The translations under genes and the position numbers were made by a program. A stretch of 11,663 bases of DNA, from contig SKLB01000285.1 of the NCBI GenBank assembly GCA_007123465.1, forward strand, positions 1-11,663, written 5' to 3'. The notes below the pieces were generated by a model. It saw nothing but the letters and a program-made list of their open reading frames with translations, made no database searches and was not told where the DNA came from. Positions 5,255 through 11,663 of the stretch are shown here, piece by piece. This DNA is from Spirochaetales bacterium. GTDB taxonomy: Bacteria > Spirochaetota > Spirochaetia > DSM-27196 > PWMO01. How positions within the stretch are numbered: the stretch's first letter is position 1; every line of letters begins with the position of its first letter.

Positions 5255-6700
5255 TCAGGCGGTCCGGCGTCTCTGTTCGCTATCCGGCTGTTCGAGCCAG
5301 AGGCTCGCCGGGCGCGCAAAGGCGCGCGCGCGCGACAGCAGTACGTAGCTGATGAACACAAACAGCAGATACCCGACACTGACCGCAAGCGCAATCCAGA
5401 AGAACAGCATATTGCCGGTTATGAATGCGCGCACCGGCAGGTTGATCGACAGAATAAACGGTATGGCAAGCATGAACGTGATCCCGGACGCGTAGGCGTA
5501 ATCGGAGGCCACCGGTGTCTCAAAATCCGGATCGATGACGCGCAGCAGCGCCAGGCCTGTTGACAGCGTACCGGTGGAAACGCCAAAGATAATCAACATG
5601 CGGTGAAACTGGTGGTCCCGAAAAATGCGCGAGCACATCCACGGAACGGTGAGCAACGCCACCACCGTTCCTACCAGCGAGAGCACCAGGATCGGCACAA
5701 TCAGGCGCGACACCAGCACCAGCGAGATGGCCGCAATCGCACTGGTGACCATGAAATCAACCGAGAGTCCGGCAACGCGGGTGAGCGTAGCGTTGTCCAG
5801 GATGTACTCAAGCTTCAGTCCAAAGAAGATAGCCTTGAACAGCAGCCCGATCAACGACGCGAAGATGAAACTGATGCCCCACAAGTTGACCGCAAGCTCC
5901 TGGCCCAGCGGCCCGATAACCGACAGAGCCGCGGTAACGCCTTGCAGAAAAAGGTAGGCCGAGAAATAGCACAGCAGCACTATTGCAGTATTAAACGTCA
6001 TGGAGTCGATCGCTTCGGTCTCGGTGGTGAGGTGTGATCCCACCGGCTTCACCGCGTCGCGCGCGTAGACACCGGTCTTGACGCCCTGTGCGTTCAGCAC
6101 GTCAACAAAGCGCTTGTCGAGCCAGCCGCGCTTGATTCCGTAATTGATCAGAAAGACGCCGCCAAAGCAGGAAACTATAAAACCGAGCGCGGCAAAGGTC
6201 AGTCCCACACTGCCGGCGCCGCTTATACCGGACATCTCCCAGCCGGAGCCGATGGCAAAAGCCTGCCCAGGTCCGAGCACAAAACCCAACGGCAGCAAAA
6301 AGCCAAACGAGTGATACAGATCCGGCATCAGCGTAACGATGAAGCCCAGCGTGAGCAGCAAGCCCAGTGCCGCCTGCAGCGCGTACTGCGACAGCACCGC
6401 TATGCTGGTAGAAAAAATGCGCTTGTCACCGCGCGTCCCGCCGGGAGGCGCCTTGCGCAGCGCCATGGCCACAAACGAAATACTCAACAGATGATAAGCC
6501 AGCTCACCGAGCCCGGCCGACGATATGCCCAGCTGGGGAAACACAAAGTTATATAGCGGCAACAGGATAAAACCGGCGGTAAGCGCGTTGGGTATCAGGT
6601 AGCGTTGAAAGAACCGCACTCTGGCCCTGATCAGCGTGGCGAGAATCAAGGCGGCCGATATCACGCCGAGGTTTATAAACAGCGACCAGGAAAAGTTCAT
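5255..6700 (-). CDS. GltS-type sodium/carboxylate symporter (ESS family), probably sodium/glutamate
   Basis: The 481-residue product is very hydrophobic, with about ten or more membrane segments in two inverted halves, as in sodium/glutamate symporters of the ESS family. The two halves carry the expected glycine-rich re-entrant loops: GPGQAFAIGSGWE starting near residue 143 and GVSTGTLSTGLALLRVIDP starting at 373. These differ from the loops I recall for Escherichia coli GltS, so this is a divergent subgroup and the substrate may not be glutamate. The end is a basic, hydrophilic cytoplasmic tail. I chose the ATG at 6700 because GGAGG precedes it by a few bases; an ATG 18 codons further upstream adds a non-homologous leader that overlaps the likely promoter. 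It is the first gene of the minus-strand cassette; its TGA lies two bases before the methyltransferase GTG. It diverges from the acyltransferase gene across 82 bases. Confidence 0.82.
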   Translation of the reverse strand: MNFSWSLFINLGVISAALILATLIRARVRFFQRYLIPNALTAGFILLPLYNFVFPQLGISSAGLGELAYHLLSISFVAMALRKAPPGGTRGDKRIFSTSIAVLSQYALQAALGLLLTLGFIVTLMPDLYHSFGFLLPLGFVLGPGQAFAIGSGWEMSGISGAGSVGLTFAALGFIVSCFGGVFLINYGIKRGWLDKRFVDVLNAQGVKTGVYARDAVKPVGSHLTTETEAIDSMTFNTAIVLLCYFSAYLFLQGVTAALSVIGPLGQELAVNLWGISFIFASLIGLLFKAIFFGLKLEYILDNATLTRVAGLSVDFMVTSAIAAISLVLVSRLIVPILVLSLVGTVVALLTVPWMCSRIFRDHQFHRMLIIFGVSTGTLSTGLALLRVIDPDFETPVASDYAYASGITFMLAIPFILSINLPVRAFITGNMLFFWIALAVSVGYLLFVFISYVLLSRARAFARPASLWLEQPDSEQRRRTA

Positions 6701-6723
6701 GTGGCGCCTCCGTGCGACTTCTG

Positions 6724-6751
6724 TTTTAAAGCAAAGCATACAAGTAGTCAA
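6724..6751 (-). promoter_or_regulatory. Candidate promoter of the symporter-methyltransferase-GH65 cassette
   Basis: On the minus strand TTGACT (6751-6746, five of six to the -35 consensus) is followed after 16 bases by TTAAAA (6729-6724, four of six to the -10 consensus). It sits about 24 bases before the ATG at 6700, in an A/T-rich patch that contrasts with the surrounding GC-rich DNA. No equally good plus-strand promoter for the acyltransferase is visible in this 82-base spacer. Confidence 0.5.
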
Positions 6752-6782
6752 CATTTCTTCTTTTGGCTACAGTGGTGGCACA

Positions 6783-8015
6783 ATGGCGTGCAACGCGCAG
6801 AGAATACGTGCCGACCGATTCTTCTACCGGTTGCTTCAACTGACACTGGGAACCTGGCTGCGCCTGCGATTCAATATCCATACCCGCAATCGCCACCTGC
6901 TGCACTCGGTCAACCCGCCCTTCCTGATTCTGCCGAACCACGCGGGTTATTGGGACCCGTTCATGCTGGCGACCTTTGCTCCGCGGCCGGTCTATTTCCT
7001 GACCGCCGATACCAACTTCCGCACACCGCTGTTGAGAACGCTGCTCGGTATGGTGGGCGCAATACCCAAATCCAAAGGAATCTCCGATCTCGAGGCGGTG
7101 CGCCAGTTGCTGCGGCTGCGCGATCGCGGCGAGATCATCAGCCTGTTTGCTGAGGGTGAGCGCACCTGGGACGGTGGCCCGCTGCAAATCATGCCGGCCA
7201 CAGCCAAACTGGTGCGCCTGCTGGGCATACCGGTGGTCACCGCGGTCTTTGACGGCGGGCACGTCTCGCACCCGCGCTGGGCACGCCACCCGCGTCGCGG
7301 CCGCCTGACCATTGAGTTTCGTCTCACCTTCGAGGCCGCGGAACTGCGCTCGCTGACACTGAGGCAGATCGAAGAGCGGCTGACCGACGCCATCGGCCAC
7401 GACGACTGGGCGGCGCAGCAACGGCATCTGCGGCGCTTCTGCGGGCGGCGGCGTGCCGAAACCCTGGAGCACGTGCTGCACGTCTGCCCCGCCTGCCACT
7501 GCGTCGGGCGTTTGCGCTCGCGCGATAACCTGCTGTTCTGCACTGCCTGCGGCTACCGGGTTGGCGTTGATAGTCGCGGCCTGCTGCGGCCGCAACGGCC
7601 CGCAGATCAAGCACCACCGCCAACCGTGCGCCAGTGGAACCTCTGGCAGCAACCGTTATTCCGTTGCTGGGTCAAACAGCGGCGTCTGCAACACTCGCGC
7701 CCGCTGTTGGGCCCGGTTGTCGTTCGCGGCGGAGTCGGCTACCGCAGCCGCCGCCTGAGGCCGCTGCCCCCCGGCACACTGCAGCTGGACTGCGACCGTC
7801 TGCTGTTTCGTCCCTCAGCCGTTACGCGGACCAATAGCCGGACAGCGGAACCGATCAGCTTTGATTTGAGCCAGCTCGAAGGGCTCAATGTGCAGCTCTC
7901 CGCGCAGCTCGAGTTCTACTATCGCGGCAAGCTCTACAGCTTTGTTCCGCAGCGTCGCAGCGTTTCATTCCACATGTGGCGCAACGCCATACGCGTCTTG
8001 CAAGAGAGAGTCTAA
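6783..8015 (+). CDS. PlsC-type lysophospholipid acyltransferase fused to a zinc ribbon and a C-terminal extension
   Basis: The 410-residue product begins with a PlsC/AGPAT acyltransferase domain (about 1-205). It has the catalytic HX4D motif NHAGYWD (His53, Asp58), FAEGERT at 122-128 in place of the common FPEGxRS, and GIPVVTAVFDGG at 148-159 as motif IV. Such enzymes transfer acyl groups from acyl-CoA or acyl-ACP to lysophosphatidate or related lipids at the inner face of the membrane. No long hydrophobic helix is present, so attachment is probably peripheral. Residues 235-256 form a zinc-ribbon knuckle pair (CPAC...CTAC, plus Cys240). The remaining 150 residues are basic, then end in a beta-rich segment and helix (LEFYYRGKLYSFVPQ...WRNAIRVL) that could be a PH- or GRAM-like fold; I do not recognise it firmly. 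The ATG at 6783 has a weak GGTGG upstream; in-frame sequence further upstream is antisense to the symporter start. hisS follows after 22 bases. Confidence 0.8.
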   Translation: MACNAQRIRADRFFYRLLQLTLGTWLRLRFNIHTRNRHLLHSVNPPFLILPNHAGYWDPFMLATFAPRPVYFLTADTNFRTPLLRTLLGMVGAIPKSKGISDLEAVRQLLRLRDRGEIISLFAEGERTWDGGPLQIMPATAKLVRLLGIPVVTAVFDGGHVSHPRWARHPRRGRLTIEFRLTFEAAELRSLTLRQIEERLTDAIGHDDWAAQQRHLRRFCGRRRAETLEHVLHVCPACHCVGRLRSRDNLLFCTACGYRVGVDSRGLLRPQRPADQAPPPTVRQWNLWQQPLFRCWVKQRRLQHSRPLLGPVVVRGGVGYRSRRLRPLPPGTLQLDCDRLLFRPSAVTRTNSRTAEPISFDLSQLEGLNVQLSAQLEFYYRGKLYSFVPQRRSVSFHMWRNAIRVLQERV

Positions 8016-8037
8016 CCGGGCATAGTGAGTAACAGCC

Positions 8038-9348
8038 ATGAAAGAACGAATTGAGCCCCGCATACTGAAAGGTTTCAGGGATTTTCTTCCCCAGCAGGAG
8101 AGCCGCCGCAAAGCGGTTCAAGAGACGCTGCAAGCCGTGTTTCGTCAACACGGTTTCCTGCCGATTGACACACCGATACTGGAGTACAGCGACGTGCTGC
8201 TGGGCAAGGGCGGCGGCGAGACCGACAAGCAGATCTATCGCTTTGAGGATAACGGTGGACGCGATGTATCGATGCGTTTCGACCTCACCGTTCCGTTTGC
8301 GCGCTACATGGCGCAGCATCGCAACGAACTCTACCTCCCGTTCAAGCGCTATCACATCGCCAAGGTATTCCGCGGTGAGAATACACAGCGCGGACGCTAC
8401 CGCGAGTTTACCCAGTGCGACTTCGATATTGTAGGAGTTGATTGCGCCTCGGCTGACTTTGAGATTCTGCTGCTGATGGTGCGTTCGCTGCAGGCGCTCG
8501 GCGTACACGATTTTCGGGTTCACCTGTCACACCGTGCCATCTTCAATCGCTTTCTCGAAACCCTCGGCGCTGGCCCGAAGTCCGGCGAAATACTGCGCAG
8601 CGTAGACAAGCTGAAAAAGATAGGCGAAGAGGCGGTGCGAGAGGAACTGACACAGCTGCTTGATCTGCAGCGGGCGGCTCAGATCCTGATGTTCATCACT
8701 GCTACCGGCACGGCCGGCGAAGTACTGACCTCGCTGGTTGCACTGGCGGGCCACAATGACCACGACACCGGACGGCTGCAGGCGGTGCTGGAAGCCGCAG
8801 CGGCGGTAGGAATTCAGGACCACATCCGTCTCGATCCGTCGATCACGCGCGGACTGGATTACTACACCGGAATTGTCTACGAGACATTTCTGGACGATGC
8901 AGCGGAAATCGGCTCGGTCTGTTCCGGTGGACGTTACAATGACCTTGCATCGCTGTATACCAAAGAACAGCTGCCCGGCGTGGGTTCATCGGTGGGCCTG
9001 GACCGCCTGCTGGCGGCACTGGAAGAGCTCCAGAGCCGCCCGGCCGAGCCTTCGGCGGTTGACCTCCTGGTGCTGGCATTCGATGAAACGGACATCGGAC
9101 ACTACCACGCAATTGCCGAGCGGTTTCGCGCGGCTGGTTTCTCGGCTGAGGTCTACCCAGAAGCGCGCAAGCTCGGCGTCCAGTTTGCGTTTGCCGAGAA
9201 GAAGGGCATTCCGACTGCCGTCATCTGCGGCCCCGAGGAGCGCGCTGCGGGCGTGGTAACCGTCAAGGATCTTGCCCGGCGCGCCAACCACAGTGGGCTT
9301 TCGATGGATGACGCGCTCAAGACCGTGCGCCGGATCATCTCCGGGTAA
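8038..9348 (+). CDS. hisS: Histidyl-tRNA synthetase
   Basis: The 436-residue class II synthetase charges tRNA-His with histidine in the cytoplasm. All signatures are present: KGFRDFLP near the N-terminus and IDTPILEY in motif 1; RFDLTVPFARYMA at 80-92; motif 2 as FRGENTQRGRYREFTQCDFDIVG at 111-133; the HisA histidine-binding loop RGLDYYTGIVYE at 271-282, including Arg271; CSGGRYNDL at 295-303; and motif 3 GVGSSVGLDRL at 314-324. The anticodon-binding domain fills residues 340-436, so the protein is full length. The motif 2 wording, ending QCDFDIVG, resembles eukaryotic and archaeal-type HisRS more than the Escherichia coli type. The ATG at 8038 lies 22 bases after the acyltransferase stop and has only a weak Shine-Dalgarno. 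The helicase start follows 9 bases after its TAA, so the three genes are probably one transcript. Confidence 0.97.
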   Translation: MKERIEPRILKGFRDFLPQQESRRKAVQETLQAVFRQHGFLPIDTPILEYSDVLLGKGGGETDKQIYRFEDNGGRDVSMRFDLTVPFARYMAQHRNELYLPFKRYHIAKVFRGENTQRGRYREFTQCDFDIVGVDCASADFEILLLMVRSLQALGVHDFRVHLSHRAIFNRFLETLGAGPKSGEILRSVDKLKKIGEEAVREELTQLLDLQRAAQILMFITATGTAGEVLTSLVALAGHNDHDTGRLQAVLEAAAAVGIQDHIRLDPSITRGLDYYTGIVYETFLDDAAEIGSVCSGGRYNDLASLYTKEQLPGVGSSVGLDRLLAALEELQSRPAEPSAVDLLVLAFDETDIGHYHAIAERFRAAGFSAEVYPEARKLGVQFAFAEKKGIPTAVICGPEERAAGVVTVKDLARRANHSGLSMDDALKTVRRIISG

Positions 9349-9357
9349 TCCGGGCGT

Positions 9358-11663
9358 ATGAATCCCCGAGACCTGCCGGTCTACCAGCAGAAAGACCGGA
9401 TCCTGGCGGCGCTGGACGCCAGCCCGGTGGTGGTGGTAGAGAGTCCCACCGGCAGCGGCAAGACCACCCAGCTGCCGCTGATCCTGCACGAAGCCGGTTA
9501 CAGCAACGGTGGAGTCATCGGTATCACTCAACCGCGGCGTATCGCCGCCGTATCGGTGTCTCTGTTCCTCTCACGCCAGCTGCAACGCTCCGACCGCCTG
9601 GTAGCCCACAAAATGCGCTTTGAGGACACCACCGATAGCGGAACGCGGATCAAGATCATGACCGACGGTATCCTGCTGCAGGAGATGAAAGCCGATTACA
9701 TGCTGTCAAACTACAGCACTATCGTGGTTGACGAAGCCCACGAACGCAGCCTGAATATCGATTTCATCCTGGGCCTGCTCAAGCGCGTTCTGGCCGAGCG
9801 TCCCGCCTTTCGCGTGGTTGTCTCCTCGGCCACTATCAACGCCGAGCTCTTCGCCGAGTACTTTGACTCGTGTCCGGTGGTCAGAATCGATGCACCGATG
9901 TACCCGGTCACGGTAGTCTACGATGTACCGCCGTCGGACAGCTACGAGGCACTGATGTACAAGATCGGCGATATCATGCTCAAAACCGAAGAAGAAAAGC
10001 GCCCGGGCGATGTGCTGATCTTTCTCTCCGGCGAACAGATGATCAAAGATTGCATCGCAACGCTGCAGGATCTTCCGATCCGTAAGACGCTGCAGATTCT
10101 GCCGCTGTACGGCAGGCTGAGCAAAGAGGAACAGGACCTGGTCTTTCCCGCGCCGCCGCCGGGCAAACGCAAGGTTGTGGTTGCCACCAATATCGCCGAG
10201 ACCAGTCTGACTATCGACGGAGTCACCACGGTAATCGACAGCGGGCTGGCCAAGATGAATTTCTACAATCCGCGCACCTTTACCTCGGCGCTGGAGGAAG
10301 GACCGATATCCAGGGCTTCCGCCAACCAGCGCCGCGGTCGTGCCGGGCGCACACGGCCGGGAATCTGCTACCGGCTCTACTCCCGCGACGACTTTGAACG
10401 CCGGCCGCTGTTCACGCTGGAGGAGATCTACCGCACCGACCTTTCGGAAGTGGTGCTGCGCATGGCCGAACTCGGAATCCGGGAGTTTACCTCGTTTGAT
10501 TTCATCTCTTCCCCGGGCCGCGGCGCTATCGCCGGCGCGGTTGAGACGCTGCAGTCGCTGGACGCTCTGAGCGAGGACAACACCCTGTCGGAAATTGGAC
10601 GCATGATGGCGGCCTTTCCGCTGATCCCGCGCCACTCACGCATGATCGTTGAAGCAGTCCGCCGTTATCCCGAGGTCATTGAAGAGGTCCTGATTGCCAC
10701 CGCGTTCCTGTCGGCAAATTCCCCTTTTCTGCTGCCCCAGGGGGAAGAGACCGCCGCACGCAGAGCACACCATCACTACCGCGACGATCTGGGTGACTTT
10801 GTCTCGTACCTGAAGCTCTACCGCGCCTTCCGCTCCAGTGACAAACGCGAACAGTTCTGCGAGCGCCGCTACCTGGATACGCGCACCATGGCAGAGATCC
10901 ACAACATCAAGACTCAGCTCGAGGAGATCGTTTCCGCGCTGGGAGTACCGATTACAAGCGGAGGCTCGCTGTCTGACTATCTGTGCGCAGTATCACGTGG
11001 CCTGATCCAGTTTGTCTGTGTGCGCACCGGTCGCGGTCACTACCGCAGTCTGACCGCCGCGCGCATCCAGATCCACCCCGGCTCGGTGATGTTCCGCCAG
11101 AACCCCGATTACATCGTGGCCGGCGAGATCGTTCGCACCAGCAAGATGTTCGCCCGCTCGGTTTCTCCGCTGCGCAAGGAGTGGCTGGAGCATATTTCAC
11201 CGGCGCTGGCCTTTGAGCTGACCGCTGGCGCTAAAGCGGGTACACAGAAACGCGGCAAGGCCACCGAGGTTGCGCGCGAGCAGAAGAGCGGCCGGGAGAC
11301 TACCTGGCAGGTCCAGATTGGCGGACGCATTTTTACCCTGCAGCCACTCAAGGGCAAGAAGAAGATCGCGATACTGCCGTGGCGCGAGTTTGCCCCGGTT
11401 ATCCGGGCGGCCGGTTTTGAGACACCACCGCATCTGACCGGCCTGCGCGCCAGAGTGACTACCGCGCAGGGGGACTTGATGTCGGGCAGCCGCCTGGAAG
11501 AGATCGCCCGGGTGGTACGCTGGGTGGATCCCGAACAGCGCTACGTTGAGCAGTGGCCGCGCAAGCAGAGTTTCTACGCGTCCGACCAGATGACGGAGCT
11601 CTGCGCCGAACTGCCGCTGCTGCTCGCGGTAACCCGGTTGAAGAAGAGCGCGCCTACACTGGG
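9358..11663 (+). CDS. hrpA: DEAH-box ATP-dependent RNA helicase, HrpA/DHX-like (3' end outside window)
   Basis: An ATG at 9358, nine bases after hisS, opens a frame that runs uninterrupted for 768 codons to the window edge. Motifs in order: Walker A SPTGSGKTT (Gly32 to Thr36), QPRRIAAVSV (Ia), DEAH at 125-128, SAT at 157-159, TNIAETSLTIDG around 276-288, and QRRGRAGR at 324-331. A winged-helix and ratchet (HA2) region and an OB-fold region (about 560-615, AARIQIHPGSVMF) follow, as in DHX/HrpA helicases. These enzymes translocate along RNA with ATP and act on RNA structure, mRNA decay or ribosomes. Walker A is unusually near the N-terminus for bacterial HrpA, which normally has a longer leader, and the motif wording is HrpA-like, not HrpB-like. 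From about residue 620 a Lys/Arg-rich linker leads into a further 145 or more residues that I cannot assign. No good Shine-Dalgarno is seen; coupling to hisS is likely. Confidence 0.88.
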   Translation, partial: MNPRDLPVYQQKDRILAALDASPVVVVESPTGSGKTTQLPLILHEAGYSNGGVIGITQPRRIAAVSVSLFLSRQLQRSDRLVAHKMRFEDTTDSGTRIKIMTDGILLQEMKADYMLSNYSTIVVDEAHERSLNIDFILGLLKRVLAERPAFRVVVSSATINAELFAEYFDSCPVVRIDAPMYPVTVVYDVPPSDSYEALMYKIGDIMLKTEEEKRPGDVLIFLSGEQMIKDCIATLQDLPIRKTLQILPLYGRLSKEEQDLVFPAPPPGKRKVVVATNIAETSLTIDGVTTVIDSGLAKMNFYNPRTFTSALEEGPISRASANQRRGRAGRTRPGICYRLYSRDDFERRPLFTLEEIYRTDLSEVVLRMAELGIREFTSFDFISSPGRGAIAGAVETLQSLDALSEDNTLSEIGRMMAAFPLIPRHSRMIVEAVRRYPEVIEEVLIATAFLSANSPFLLPQGEETAARRAHHHYRDDLGDFVSYLKLYRAFRSSDKREQFCERRYLDTRTMAEIHNIKTQLEEIVSALGVPITSGGSLSDYLCAVSRGLIQFVCVRTGRGHYRSLTAARIQIHPGSVMFRQNPDYIVAGEIVRTSKMFARSVSPLRKEWLEHISPALAFELTAGAKAGTQKRGKATEVAREQKSGRETTWQVQIGGRIFTLQPLKGKKKIAILPWREFAPVIRAAGFETPPHLTGLRARVTTAQGDLMSGSRLEEIARVVRWVDPEQRYVEQWPRKQSFYASDQMTELCAELPLLLAVTRLKKSAPTL

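Noticed and set aside
5322..5334. Alternating GC run that could form Z-DNA
   Set aside because: It simply encodes Arg-Ala repeats at the symporter C-terminus in a GC-rich genome; 13 bases is short and no regulatory context is present.
6726..7652. Minus-strand open frame of 308 codons opposite the acyltransferase
   Set aside because: It is antisense to the HX4D and zinc-ribbon coding region and would run across the divergent promoter; no supporting motif.
9706..10635. Minus-strand open frame of 309 codons opposite the helicase
   Set aside because: It is antisense to conserved helicase motifs, rich in Arg/Gln/Asp from the mirrored codon bias, with no Shine-Dalgarno.
1..11663. Search for CRISPR repeats, tRNA or rRNA genes, insertion sequences, attachment sites or a defence island
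   Set aside because: By eye I saw no regularly spaced direct repeats, cloverleaf candidates, transposase-like proteins or terminal inverted repeats. This was not a computed search, so small degenerate repeats could be missed.

Overview
The window looks like ordinary chromosome from a GC-rich, free-living member of the Spirochaetes (Spirochaeta-like). This is inferred from the proteins, not from any marker: a HisRS beginning KERIEPRILKGFRDFLP, a membrane-anchored PilZ protein, a GltS-type carrier and a DEAH helicase resemble spirochaete homologues as I remember them. No rRNA, tRNA, CRISPR array, insertion sequence, integrase or phage gene is visible. Coding density is very high: the longest gap between genes is 82 bases, so there is no gene-free stretch above 300 bases.

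Layout. (1) 1-138: the last 45 codons of an FtsH-like protease on the plus strand. It converges on coaX (189-986, minus), with a hairpin between them at 151-175. (2) coaX and a PilZ-domain membrane protein (1025-2032, plus) diverge from a 38-base spacer in which two opposite -10 elements overlap. (3) The PilZ gene converges on a compact minus-strand cassette read from 6700 down to 2084: GltS-type sodium/carboxylate symporter (6700-5255), SAM methyltransferase (5252-4623), GH65 disaccharide phosphorylase (4618-2285), and a 57-residue, strongly acidic small protein (2257-2084) preceded by an excellent Shine-Dalgarno and a candidate promoter of its own. (4) From an 82-base divergent spacer (6701-6782) a plus-strand cluster runs to the window end: PlsC-type acyltransferase fused to a zinc ribbon (6783-8015), hisS (8038-9348), and an HrpA-like DEAH helicase (9358 to the edge, incomplete).

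How the genes fit together. coaX (CoA synthesis), hisS (tRNA charging), ftsH (membrane proteolysis) and the helicase (RNA metabolism) are housekeeping genes. The PilZ protein probably reads c-di-GMP at the membrane. The acyltransferase probably makes or remodels membrane lipid. The four-gene minus cassette is the least ordinary part: its first three genes are 2 and 4 bases apart, which suggests translational coupling, yet a carboxylate carrier, a small-molecule methyltransferase and an alpha-glucoside phosphorylase do not form a pathway I recognise, and the beta-phosphoglucomutase often found beside GH65 genes is absent here.

I found no defence, mobile or clearly new multi-gene system. The observations most worth a second look are the small acidic gene, the odd cassette composition, the acyltransferase/zinc-ribbon fusion, and the symmetric divergent promoter.
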